From Saccoglossus kowalevskii (taxonomy: Eukaryota; Hemichordata; Enteropneusta; Harrimaniidae): DNA of 20,133 bases. The notes under the pieces are model-generated. The model saw only the letters and a program-made list of their open reading frames with translations, did not search any database and had not been told where the DNA came from. Each line of letters opens with the position of its first letter. The first letter of the stretch is position 1. Shown piece after piece: positions 9,790-17,904 of the stretch. The translations under genes were made by a program, and so were the position numbers. The stretch is taken from assembly GCF_000003605.2 (NCBI RefSeq), contig NW_003147778.1, positions 166,368 to 186,500 on the forward strand, given 5' to 3'.

Positions 9790-9965
9790 CTGGGTCGATT
9801 TTCCGTTCAAAACACCACACTATACGCCACTAGTACGCAAATTGGGTCATCATAGGGTCAAACGTTCAACGCATTGTTTACAAACAATGAAAATGGCGGC
9901 GTTCGGCGGTACAAACTATAGTTACGATATGTCATTTTTTTTATTTTGACTTTTATCACACTTAC
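9790..9965 (-). other. Intron-like or inserted 176-bp segment in the recombinase gene
   Basis: On the minus strand this segment starts with GTAAGT (rc of 9960-9965) and ends with CCCAG (last G at 9790). Removing it joins the conserved helix before it, in phase, to the SFEMVEV stretch after it, which the family has nearby. Alternatively, the coding sequence runs on to about 9925 and the rest is a small insertion. The segment holds a perfect palindrome CATTGTTT-AC-AAACAATG (9872-9889, plus-strand reading) containing the forkhead-like GTAAACA, next to AAAATGGCGGC (9890-9900), a canonical YY1-type motif. Confidence 0.5.
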
Positions 9966-10138
9966 ATTTGAGTAATTTCACACCCCATTTTGTGGAGGCG
10001 TTAGTATTCACCGCCGGCGTTCTGTTGCTCCCATTTAATTGTAGCTTGAAGAAGTTCTTCACCAGTAGCGTCAATTTCGTCCGGCTGGGCACATTTGAAA
10101 TTGAGATCAAAATTGATCTGAGGCTCGTCGTCTGACAT
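9922..10138 (-). pseudogene. Crypton recombinase, N-terminal part
   Basis: ATG at 10136-10138 opens a 45-codon frame beginning MSDDEPQINFD that ends at TAA 10001-10003. It is rich in Asp and Glu (a PDEIDATGEELL stretch), as is usual at the N-terminus of this family. The neighbouring frame then carries NTNASTKWGVKLLK, which corresponds to the first helix of the N-terminal domain (family pattern NTxxxTKxAVxxFxxW), so a frameshift lies near 10010-10025. That second frame stays open to 9922. This start is preferred because it is the only ATG upstream of the conserved helix and gives a family-like beginning. No promoter elements can be defined upstream. Confidence 0.7.
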
Positions 10139-11196
10139 AATTACAATGTTCTGAAAATGCCGCTAGTGACTTGCAGACGACAATATTGATCATACTAGTA
10201 TTTCAATACAGTTTATTACAGTTTTTGTTTTATTAATTATTCATCAAACAGAGCCCGATTCATATGTTGCCAGATATAGTCCCTGGCTTCAGCCGATCAG
10301 ATGGCTAGATTCACACTGGTCATATTATAATTGTAGTTATACACAAGACAAGCTTTCAATTTGGTCAATAGTATATAAGCTTGTGTGGGTAAAATGTGGT
10401 CTAATGTTTGATATTTGTTAAAACTATTCATAATAATGTATAAAAATAACAGCATTATTATTATTTTGTCTGTGTCATTTAAACCCTTAAAATCCAAGAA
10501 GACGTCAAGGTGGCCGTATTACTATAAGTACCCATATATTTGCCAAACAGTAATCAAAAATGCAAATAAAATAAGTGAGGGCAAAATATCAATCAATTTA
10601 TAAGTTAAAAACCGTGACTTTGTTTGCCCATGGCATACCAGGGTTACCTGTACCTCTCATCACATCTCAGTGATCTTAATATTTTTAACGCATATGACTT
10701 TTAAGCAGGGAAAATAACTTGATGATACATGCATAATTTGCATATTTAGACGAAACAAAAATGATATTGTCTTAAACATTGTGTTACAATACAGCCATGG
10801 CTCGAGCTTATACTTTTTTATATGGCTAAAAAATTGTAAATATAAGTTGTGCATTCTTCTTTCATTAATTTCCATATTCTTATGAACGATTGAGGTTATT
10901 GACTTGACATTTCAGTTGCTTAGCATTCTGGTATACAGTTTTTGCAATATAAATATCGCCATATGATACATCTAATGGATACTGTTATATTAGGTATAAC
11001 AAAATGAGATTTGTTTTAATTGTTCGTACGTACAGAATACAATGGTGTGTCAAACAATAAGTACTTTAATTTTAAATTGATCTAAGACCTAGTAACAAAT
11101 CGTCATTTTATCCAAGAATTATTTCCATTTAATATAGTAAAATAATGTAAACCCTGCTTTATGGCATGTATATTATAGTCATTATATTATATATTA
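10139..11196. other. AT-rich, no recognisable gene
   Basis: This lies upstream of the recombinase start, so any promoter of that element would be here, but I see no clear TATA box placed relative to the ATG. Frames on both strands (for example 10297-10497 minus, 10415-10603 plus) are low-complexity Ile/Asn/Tyr-rich and overlap each other. Confidence 0.5.
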
Positions 11197-11596
11197 CAGT
11201 CCTGGGTTAAACTAAAACAAATGAAAGAAAATAAATTGCTTGCAAAAAATACAAACTTTGATAACAATAATATTAAAGATTGGGTTACTGTCATGGAAAA
11301 TCTCATTACCAGAATTAATTTGGGTTAACGGGTTAATGCAAAATCACGCAATTATGTTAAAAGATTTAGAAACACTTAAAATGTCCTTTCATCGGCATCT
11401 AAAAATATACGAGCAACAAAATAAGCAGGCATGAATATCAGATTGAAATGAGGCGGCACTGAAACAATTAAATCAAAAGCATTTTATTAGCAGATGAAAA
11501 ATGAATGAAAATAAAAGACAGGATTTAATTAATAAGCTTATTATGCTAACTGATCTGACAGGTCATGATAAACTGTTTACATTACTGACAAAATAA
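11197..11596 (+). pseudogene. Unidentified decayed coding stretch
   Basis: After a possible splice acceptor (AT-rich tract ending ATTACAG at 11199) a frame runs through MKENKLLAKNTNF and WVTVMENLITRINLG to TAA 11326-11328. The +1-shifted frame then takes over with LMQNHAIMLKDLETLK and continues, through TGA codons at 11432-11434, 11444-11446 and 11495-11497, to NENKRQDLINKLIMLTDL and TAA 11594-11596. Apart from those three TGA the frame is open for about 90 codons in very AT-rich DNA, where TAA and TAG would be expected by chance. The likely explanation is one frameshift plus CGA-to-TGA decay of methylated CpG. The product would be charged, helical and Lys/Leu/Asn-rich. I do not recognise the family. 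Confidence 0.4.
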
Positions 11597-11816
11597 TAAG
11601 ATACCTAGTCTGAGAAATCTGTCAACTGATTTATAATTGGTTCCAACAAATAGAGAATAATATAAAATCCAGACATATTTGTTTTTCCTTTCTTTATTTT
11701 TGTTATCAAAATCGCAATGAGTTCAATAATTATTATTATTAGTAGTATATGCGACATTTCTAAAACAAAATACAAATCACGCCATACTACAGTAAATGCG
11801 ATTAATGACTTAGCAA

Positions 11817-11831
11817 AGCGCCATCTATTGG
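11817..11831 (-). promoter_or_regulatory. CTCF-like site
   Basis: The minus strand reads CCAATAGATGGCGCT, which fits the bilaterian CTCF core (CCASYAGRKGGCRSY) with one mismatch, at the S position. This is sequence similarity only; occupancy is not shown. Confidence 0.4.
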
Positions 11832-11880
11832 CATTGTTTATTTATACCTGAAGTTCGATTTCGCTCACAGACGTACGGTC

Positions 11881-11895
11881 GAGCGCCATCAGTTG
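11881..11895 (-). promoter_or_regulatory. Second, weaker CTCF-like site
   Basis: The same orientation and the same GATGGCGCTC core as the site about 60 bp to the left, but with more mismatches in the CCASYAG half. The pair could be an insulator-type cluster or two copies of a short transposon-derived motif. Confidence 0.2.
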
Positions 11896-11971
11896 TTGCA
11901 ATGAAATTGTTGTCACTGAGTTGCCCGGCACTTTAGGTTTCACATCACTAATTAGAACTTCATAGACAACA

Positions 11972-12232
11972 ATGTTCGCCTTCGGACAAATTTCTAAAAG
12001 AAAAGAAGTAAATTGCTCTTATTTGAAATTGTTGAAACCATATGCATTTAATAGAATTTTGGCCAGTAAAACACATGTTGGCCAGCTCAAACTCCTACAG
12101 AATGAATGTGAACAAAATACACAGATTTGTCAGTTTTTCTACCTTCAATATTCTCAGAAACGCAGCCATTTTGGAAGTGCCCAATTGAAAGTAGCCAAGA
12201 TTCACAGGCTACCGTCACTTATCAATAAATAA
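11972..12232 (+). CDS. Small open frame, 86 codons, function unknown
   Basis: ATG in an acceptable context (A at -3) opens an 86-residue frame starting MFAFGQISKRKEVN. Its stop TAA overlaps two AATAAA poly(A) signals (around 12223-12233), an economical 3' end seen in some compact transcripts. It lies about 80 bp downstream of the second CTCF-like site. The product would be basic, with several Cys and Gln and no signal peptide or membrane segment, and I recognise no domain. Chance is the default explanation, since similar-length frames occur elsewhere in this window. Confidence 0.15.
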   Translation: MFAFGQISKRKEVNCSYLKLLKPYAFNRILASKTHVGQLKLLQNECEQNTQICQFFYLQYSQKRSHFGSAQLKVAKIHRLPSLINK

Positions 12233-12715
12233 AGTATACATAGCGTTTACGATAACACGCGGTGACAGAAAACCCAATAACTATAAGATTTGAGACTTTT
12301 AGAGTCATTTGGAAGCAACTTGATGGCTGCATAACGATATCATCAAACCATCAGGGCAATTTGTGTGTTTGTTTGTTTGATGTATGAAATTATGCATTGT
12401 ATATATGCTTCGAATGAACTTTGTCCAAGTTGTTTAGCTGAATATCCTTTACTCTGTCCGTTGAACACATACATCCGGTTTAGTAAGAATGTGCTAAAGT
12501 TCAGTTATAGAATCAATAGATATGTCTAATTATTCTATGACAATTTCAGAGCCTTATCATGAATGAAAATACTTTAAGAAGTGGTCAAAACTTGCATATT
12601 TTATATTTCTTCCTACATTGTTCCCATTATCTGTAGATTAATATAATAAACACTGAAAGAATTATTCATCGAGATCTGCAATAATTTAAATACTTTCCAG
12701 AAATACTTTCCAGAT
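12233..12715. other. No recognisable gene
   Basis: AT-rich sequence. The only pattern is a short tandem duplication of AATACTTTCCAGA (about 12690-12715). Confidence 0.55.
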
Positions 12716-13045
12716 TTACCAGAAATTTGCCAGCATACTGAGTGGAGGCAACCAGCAATTATTGAAAAAAAGACAGTTGCTGGCAAAGAGATTTGGCAAC
12801 CCATGTGGTTGACAAGTGTTGAGTTCACTCGTTGTTACTTTCGCTTTCTCTGCGCGCACTACAGCAGAAGGTAGGTATAATAGGGATTCGATTTCATAGC
12901 CTATCTTTCGCGAGCCTGATTGATAGTAACAAATTAAGTACACAAACACGTATGCTGCCCCCAGAGATATCATACTTAGACAGATACTAAGACAGTATGC
13001 CGTCGATACTCTCGCTGTAATGTCTTCGTGCATACTATGAGGCAT
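12716..13045 (-). CDS. Candidate first coding exon with one membrane segment
   Basis: ATG at 13043-13045 has A at -3 and opens a 109-codon frame beginning MPHSMHEDITAR. Residues of about 16-39 (YCLSICLSMISLGAAYVFVY and neighbours) form one hydrophobic segment flanked by Arg on the N side and SGSRK after it. This would suit a short-tailed type II or signal-anchor membrane protein such as a Golgi enzyme. The following residues include a charged VVRAEKAKV stretch, after which GTAACA could be a weak donor; the later part of the frame looks less protein-like. I recognise no family. It could be a real first exon or chance. Confidence 0.2.
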   Translation of the reverse strand: MPHSMHEDITARVSTAYCLSICLSMISLGAAYVFVYLICYYQSGSRKIGYEIESLLYLPSAVVRAEKAKVTTSELNTCQPHGLPNLFASNCLFFNNCWLPPLSMLANFW

Positions 13046-14383
13046 CCTCGTAATAATCTTATAATTTAGAACAGATTCAGCGAACCTCTTTGTGTGGAGT
13101 CCAGTCAAACCCTGATTGCAACCATGTTTGTTTTTATTTTTAGAGGACGCTTACGCGCGTAATCATTCTATATTTATAATTCGCATTTCCTTTTACGGAT
13201 AAAAATACCCCGTAAAATACCGCAAAATTACGGCACGCTGTAACTTAAGGCGTTACGATGACAGATGTTTAATTACCCCATACGCCGACTTGCAACAAAC
13301 AAAATATATCCGAGAATACAGTTATAAATCACAGTTGAAGGACTACACACGCACAACTACTGAGCAGTTACCATTCTGTTGTAAACACTAACCAGGATAC
13401 GCGAAACCAATACCAAGATTCGACATCAATCAGCTTCACGTATGCTGCGAAACCCACCAGCGAAACCCTCGCTTCCCATGGTTATTATGACTTATGGAAA
13501 AAAGTTGTCGAACGTAAGCTTATACAACAACAAAAGAGTAGATTGAACATCCAAAATTCAAACAGGTACAAGTACCAATCGTTACGCCATTGTTTAGGTA
13601 TTACAACTCTCACACCATATATGTACTATAGCCAAAGAAACGGGAAATACTTGAGCTTAGAACGCGAGTGTAGTGGCTATAAACAAGTTTCTCGATATCT
13701 ACGTTGAGTCCCATATTATCAATGACTCATAGAAATGTTTATAAACACTGCCGACAGCTGGATTTCATCCTCGCCAATGCGTTCTTCATAAAACTCGGGA
13801 GACGTATATTTCAGTATATAAATGCCTTGACCTTTATTTATCGTATTACAACCAAGTAGTATATGTTGTACCATAACATCTCACTCGAGCCACAGTAAAA
13901 TACATCAATCACAAGGTGATGAATTCAGATAGAACGATTGACTGTAAATCGAATAGTCACAGTACAATAAATGCGTTTGTAAACAAATACGTTATATGTT
14001 TATTACTTCCGGTTTCTCAACTCCAATAATGACATAGTCAGAACTCGTCAATAGATGGGGCTAGATTGTCAAATGCCCAACTAAATCAGATATCATGCTA
14101 TTACAATATAGGTGAAAGTTGTCTTAAATGAAGTGACAATAAAGGTATACAGATAACATTAATAATAAAATACAAAAAGGTAATAACTCTTGATTTAGGC
14201 CGCTACATACCATACCATACATGCTGTGTCTGAAAAATTACATATCAATCTACCTAAAAAAGGCCAAATCTAAGAGTCCAGTCATAAGGCGCAAATGCCC
14301 GTAACGGGTAATGACATGTATGCACCCCACGCATGCGAACCACGCAGACATGCCCATGCTATGGTCGCAAAAGTAAAAAAAAG
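13046..14383. other. 3' flank of the BEL/Pao element, possible LTR
   Basis: No protein motif is visible. As the sequence downstream of the BEL/Pao stop on the minus strand, it should contain the element's 3' UTR and 3' LTR if they survive. A possible LTR start, TGTAGCGGCC, lies on the minus strand around 14200-14209, preceded by short TGGTATGG repeats, and minus-strand AATAAA signals occur near 14010 and 13840. The left LTR end and a target duplication could not be recognised. An inverted repeat CCGTAA/TTACGG sits at 13210-13233. Confidence 0.35.
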
Positions 14384-14399
14384 AACTAACTAACTAACT
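14384..14399 (+). repeat. Short AACT microsatellite
   Basis: Four AACT units directly next to the BEL/Pao stop codon (TGA on the minus strand at 14398-14400). Confidence 0.8.
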
Positions 14400-14736
14400 C
14401 AGGCATTTCTTGGAGATGGCACAGAATCAATCGAGCCACAGTCTGTATCTTCTTCCAGCAGGGTACACAATTTGTCAACTGGTCGCGGCAACACATTGGT
14501 TTTAGTCTGTACTTTACCCTTTCGAACCAAACCCTTCCTGTCACGCATGACTTCTATAATCCAATGGCCACGCATTCCTGGGTACTGAAGTGTCGACAAT
14601 TAAAACAACATCCCCAACTGCAAGATTTCTTCGGGGCTTCAGCCTTTTCTGCCTTTTCTGGAGCAAAGGCAAATATTCTCTGAGCCACCGCTTCCAGAAT
14701 ATGTTGACGAGATATTGCCCTTGGCGCTATCTGCAA
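14399..14736 (-). pseudogene. BEL/Pao C-terminal domain (DUF5641-like)
   Basis: Three frames together show the domain: a Trp-Lys-Arg-Trp helix ([13 protein letters not shown]), then a V-G-D-V-V-L-I-V strand readable in a shifted frame around 14610, then [20 protein letters not shown] and RPVDKLCTLLEED in the final frame. This ends at TGA 14398-14400, which is probably the true end of the polyprotein. At least two frameshifts lie between 14740 and 14590. Confidence 0.85.
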
Positions 14737-15248
14737 CGTGAATAGTTGTTGTATCCCTCAAAGACTCCAGGCAGTAATATACTATTTGACTGGAGCAACA
14801 GAAGATGATTTGGCGTTATGGCCTTTAAATCATGTGGATCCTCTGACACCAGAGAGATGGGACGCCCATTAAAGGTTGATTCAACTTCGCACAGACGAGT
14901 GGCTGGTGCTTCATCATCTAGATGAACTGCCTGTTCTTTAAAGAGAGAAAACAGAATCTTCCTAACAGTTCGTATTTCTCTCTCCCAAATACCACCAAAA
15001 TGAGATCCTGCAGGTGGATTGAACTTCCACTCTATGTGATCTTGGTGGAGAACTTTCCCAATCTTTGCGTCATTCCATTCATCAATTTGATTTTGCAGCG
15101 CATGTTTCGCACCCACGAAATTGGTTCCATTATCCGATCTCATCGTTCTAACATTGCCTCGCCTGGCTTTAAATCTCCTGAATGCATTGATGCAGGAGTC
15201 AGTATCTAAGGAATGTGCAACTTCTAGATGAACTGCTCTACGTGTCAT
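14727..15248 (-). pseudogene. BEL/Pao integrase catalytic core
   Basis: 173 open codons starting MTRRAVHLEVAHSLDTDSC. The second catalytic Asp is in RSDNGTNFVGA, and the Glu is in GGIWEREIRTVRKIL, 49 residues further on; with the Asp in the previous segment all three acids are preserved. NGRPIS and ITPNHLLLL are typical post-core motifs. The frame ends shortly after the LLPGVF segment, where relatives continue with an RRWRQVQ-type stretch, now out of frame. Confidence 0.95.
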
Positions 15249-15565
15249 TCAAGTGAATATTACGCCATACCTCTTTAGTATGGAGCGGCTACGTTTAATT
15301 TTCACTGGTCCGAAATAGTCAACACCTGTGTGTGTGAAAGGTGGATTGTCTGGCGTTATTCGTTCGACAGGTAAGTCTGCCATCTTTTGTTGAGAAGTTT
15401 CAGCTTGGTAACGTCGACAGGTCACACACCTGGATACAAGCTTTCTCACTGCAGTGTTAGCACACAAGATCCAGTATTTTTGACTGAGTTTGTTCAGCAT
15501 GGACCTTCTACCTAAATGCCCCAACAATCTATGGATATCTTGCAAAATAAGGTTTGATACCGGAG
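15249..15565 (-). pseudogene. BEL/Pao integrase zinc-binding domain and start of core
   Basis: An H-x4-H pair (IHRLLGH) and a C-x2-C pair (SRCVTC) form the HHCC zinc site, followed by KMADLPVERITPD and GVDYFGP, whose Asp is the first of the three integrase catalytic acids. The stretch is in the same frame as both its neighbours: as TKHPVVLPK on the far side of the inserted LTR, and as the core after TGA 15249-15251. That TGA stands where the family usually has a Cys, so a single base change explains it. Confidence 0.93.
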
Positions 15566-15570
15566 AATCA
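15566..15570 (+). repeat. Target-site duplication, left copy
   Basis: AATCA directly before the TGTCACAG end of the solo LTR; the partner is AAACA at 16430-16434, differing at one base. Confidence 0.65.
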
Positions 15571-16098
15571 TGTCACAGTGTAAGACCTGCTTATCGCAAC
15601 TGAGAGGGTCACCCACAGAACTCACACTGAACAGGGGGTTCTTTCACTGCTAGTATGGGGTAGACAAGACAATAGTACTGGAAATGAAATACACATACAC
15701 CAAAATATCGAGTTAAATCTCCTGGCTTTAATACCTCTCAAAATAATTACAAGAAATAAAGCACAGAAAAATACAATGAATAAAATGACTAAAATAGGGG
15801 ATTGCTTAGGGAAGTGTACATTGGTGATAACTCAAAGTTCCAGGATGTATTATTGGACGACAGTCAATGGCTTCTGCAACACAACAACGGAGAAATACAG
15901 GAGTCTTGCTTGCAGAGGAACGCTGGTATTCTGGAGGGCACCGCTGAAAACAGGAGATTGTAGAGCAGTTCATACATGTCTCACAGAATGATGGTTGTAG
16001 CCTGTAATATCGTATCATAGCAGAACACACAGGAAAGCAAGTTGAAGTGACGGACACCAAGTGAAATGATCCACCCAAACTGTCTTTAGTCTGTCCAA

Positions 16099-16104
16099 TT
16101 TATA
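16099..16104 (-). promoter_or_regulatory. Putative TATA box of the solo LTR
   Basis: TATAAA on the minus strand, about 325 bp into the LTR and about 90 bp downstream of the duplicated 64-bp block. Its position suits a U3/R boundary some 25-30 bp further on. Confidence 0.35.
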
Positions 16105-16194
16105 GGCAGTGATACCACCTGGGTTTCTACATGAGCCAATCGGAATGTAACCTTGCTAGCAGCTGTGTCACGTAGGCAACTCAGTAGATCATAA

Positions 16195-16322
16195 ACATCC
16201 TTTGTTATTCAAATAACAGCACACCTGGTAGATTCCAATTCTCCTTCCAAAGTTGTAAACACCCTTTGTTATGTAAATTACAAGCACACCTGGTAGAACC
16301 CACTTTCCTTCCAGAGTTGAAA
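16195..16322 (-). repeat. 64-bp direct duplication inside the LTR (U3)
   Basis: Two adjacent diverged copies share CCTTTGTTAT, AGCACACCTGGTAGA, CTTTCCTTCCA-like and AGTTG segments. CCTTTGTTA occurs at 16199-16207 and 16263-16271, exactly 64 bp apart. In the minus orientation both copies lie upstream of the TATA box, the position of the tandem enhancer repeats found in many LTR U3 regions. Confidence 0.8.
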
Positions 16323-16429
16323 ATAGGTATGACCTGTCAACCAACTTTATGACAGTTATCACAATACACACCGTTTCTTCCCATGATTCCATGCACACTT
16401 CCATTTGCAGGGTTTGAGGTAATATGACA

Positions 16430-16434
16430 AAACA
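16430..16434 (+). repeat. Target-site duplication, right copy
   Basis: AAACA directly after the ATATGACA end of the solo LTR. The left copy (AATCA) keeps the integrase reading frame and is probably the original form. Confidence 0.65.
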
Positions 16435-17209
16435 TGAAATAAAGGATGCCGACACTTTGGCAGGACCACTGGATGTTTTGTATTATTTGATAATCTTGCA
16501 CGACCTAAAGCCCACCGACTCGGATGAGACAATCTTGAAACAGTGGGTCCAGTCTGTAAGCGACTTGCATGCTTAACTGCATGTTGACCTGACGTCAAAT
16601 CCTTGATATCCTCAGAAAACATTTACCCTGAACATAACCCAATATGGTACATACTGCTTTGTGTAAGGCATCTAAAGTGAGATGCATATGTTTAAGAACC
16701 TTCTTAGAATGAGTCAACACAGCTGCTTTCAAAGCTTTCATTCTTTCCTCGACAATCTCCTCTATTTTATTGCAATCCATCACCGTCTTACTCACTCTCA
16801 ACTCTTTGCGCTTCTTCACCCAATGCTGGAGATTATTCTTGGCTGTCAGGATCCACGCCACCGCTACCTTAAGCTTCATCCAGCTTGAAAAATGAGACAA
16901 GATTCTGTCCACTCCAATATCTGTTCTGCTGACTATCACTGTGTTAACTTCCCTTTTCACCTCTGGATCATCGCATGTAATGACCATAGACACATCATAT
17001 CTCGGCCATTGTGATGGAGGATTCCATAGGAACCCTGGGCCATTGAGCCATCGCTCTCCGTGTACGGTATCATCCACCCTCAGACCTCTAGATGCATAAT
17101 CCACGGGGTTGTCTTTTGTATTTACATATCTCCACTGAGATATATCATTCTTCGTACATTCAGGTGATTCACAACAAATGTATGAAACCGAGTGGTATTG
17201 TTTGCACAA
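16435..17209 (-). pseudogene. BEL/Pao RNase H end and linker to integrase
   Basis: SQWRYVNTKDNPVDYASRGL supplies the last RNase H acid (Asp of NPxDxASRG), followed by ERWLNGPGFLW, a typical BEL/Pao linker motif. Family similarity continues through HFSSWMKLKVAVAWIL and a Lys-rich helix. A frame change near 16620 leads to a second open stretch with SEDIKDLTSG and, at its end, TKHPVVLPK, the segment that normally precedes the integrase zinc-binding domain. Between these the IRVGGL core is readable only in the alternate frame, so two compensating indels are likely. Confidence 0.88.
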
Positions 17210-17904
17210 TATCTGATGACTGCCATGCTGTCAGTCCGGAAAAAGGTTTCATCAATAGTGTACTCTATTTCTTGCTTAATCAATTTATCCATGCATACTG
17301 AGAGTGTAGCAGCAGTCAACTCCATTCTAGGAATGCTTATCTTCTTTAGTGGTTCAACTCTGCTCTTCCAAACCAAAAAAACACAATGAATTAACCCTTG
17401 TTGATTTACCAAGCGGAGATATGACACCATACCATAGCCTCTCTCACTGGCGTCGGAGAAATTGTGTACTTGACACGAAATCACCTTTCCAAAGTCGACT
17501 GGCTTAAAACCCCTTGGTACAGATATCTTCTTCAACTGTGGAAGGTCTACTTCCCATCCATGCCATTTCTGTAGGTCCTTCTTGTTTATTTCATCATCCC
17601 AGTCGATGCCCTGGTGGCACAACTCTTGCACACGGATCTTGCCAGGCAGAATAAAGGGAGCTGCCAACCCAATTGGGTCGAAAACAGAACAGACCACTGA
17701 CAAGATGCCTCTTCTTGTCGGGGGTTTGTCTTGAATATTAATCTGGAATCCAAGAGCATCCGGTTCAACCTTCCAATGTACGCCAAGAGCTCGCTGCATT
17801 GGAAGATGGTCACGACTCAGGTCCAATTGTTTCACATTCTTTGCCCTGGCTTCATTATGTACCGATTCCAAAACAGCATGACTATTACTAACCCATTTGG
17901 TCAA
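17122..17904 (-). pseudogene. BEL/Pao reverse transcriptase connection and RNase H
   Basis: The longest open stretch of the element, 260 codons. It begins LTKWVSNSHAVLES, passes through LGVHW and SVFDPIGLAAPFILPGKI (the Pao-type region following the palm), and enters RNase H. Three RNase H catalytic acids are visible: Asp in FSDASERGYG (about residue 151), Glu in PRMELTAA (195) and Asp in RTDSMAV (225). The frame leaves the family near residue 250, and the rest of RNase H continues in another frame from about 17155. Confidence 0.93.

Larger units (their letters stand above)
8815..10138 (-). mobile_element. Crypton-type tyrosine recombinase element, decayed
   Basis: Segments in order on the minus strand match the animal Crypton-derived recombinase family (the DUF3504 proteins related to KIAA1958, ZMYM2 and QRICH1): an acidic N-terminus, an N-terminal core-binding-like helical region, a catalytic region with arginine and HxxR motifs and a tyrosine, and a Ser-rich tail with the typical NCxFxGxVxVY motif. 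Cryptons move as DNA using a tyrosine recombinase and have no terminal inverted repeats, so the element ends cannot be set from repeats; the span given is the coding remnant only. It is broken by at least four in-frame stops, a frameshift near 10010 and a deletion near 9390-9410. A dead element or a dead copy of a domesticated gene are both possible. Confidence 0.82.
15571..16429 (-). mobile_element. Solo LTR of another retroelement, inserted in the BEL/Pao integrase region
   Basis: The segment starts TGTCA and ends TGACA (TGTCACA against TGTCATA on opposite strands, 6 of 7), the usual LTR end structure. It is flanked by AATCA (15566-15570) and AAACA (16430-16434), a 5-bp target duplication with one change. 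LTR plus one duplication is 864 bp, a multiple of three, and the integrase frame is in register on both sides, so the borders are well supported. In the minus orientation it has TATAAA at 16099-16104, ATTAAA at 15727-15732 and a duplicated 64-bp block upstream of the TATA box, consistent with U3-R-U5. There is no internal coding region, so it is a solo LTR left by recombination. The family is unknown. Confidence 0.75.

Noticed and set aside
9530-9949. 139-codon plus-strand ORF
   Set aside because: It lies antisense to the Crypton recombinase segments, which match a known family in order; it is a shadow of the real coding strand.
11432-11497. TGA read as Trp, suggesting a nuclear copy of mitochondrial DNA
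   Set aside because: The surrounding protein does not resemble any mitochondrial gene product I know, and CGA-to-TGA decay explains the stops equally well.
14922-15209. Plus-strand ORFs across the BEL/Pao integrase and RNase H
   Set aside because: They are antisense shadows of recognisable minus-strand domains; the same applies to 16682-16888, 17092-17301 and 17731-17994.
15776-16078. Open frames inside the solo LTR on both strands
   Set aside because: They have no known motif and lie within a segment whose ends and target duplication mark it as an LTR.
15571-16429. The 859-bp insert as a DNA transposon with long terminal inverted repeats
   Set aside because: Inverted similarity at the ends is limited to about 7 bp, which fits LTR ends better, and the 5-bp duplication and U3-like layout agree with an LTR.
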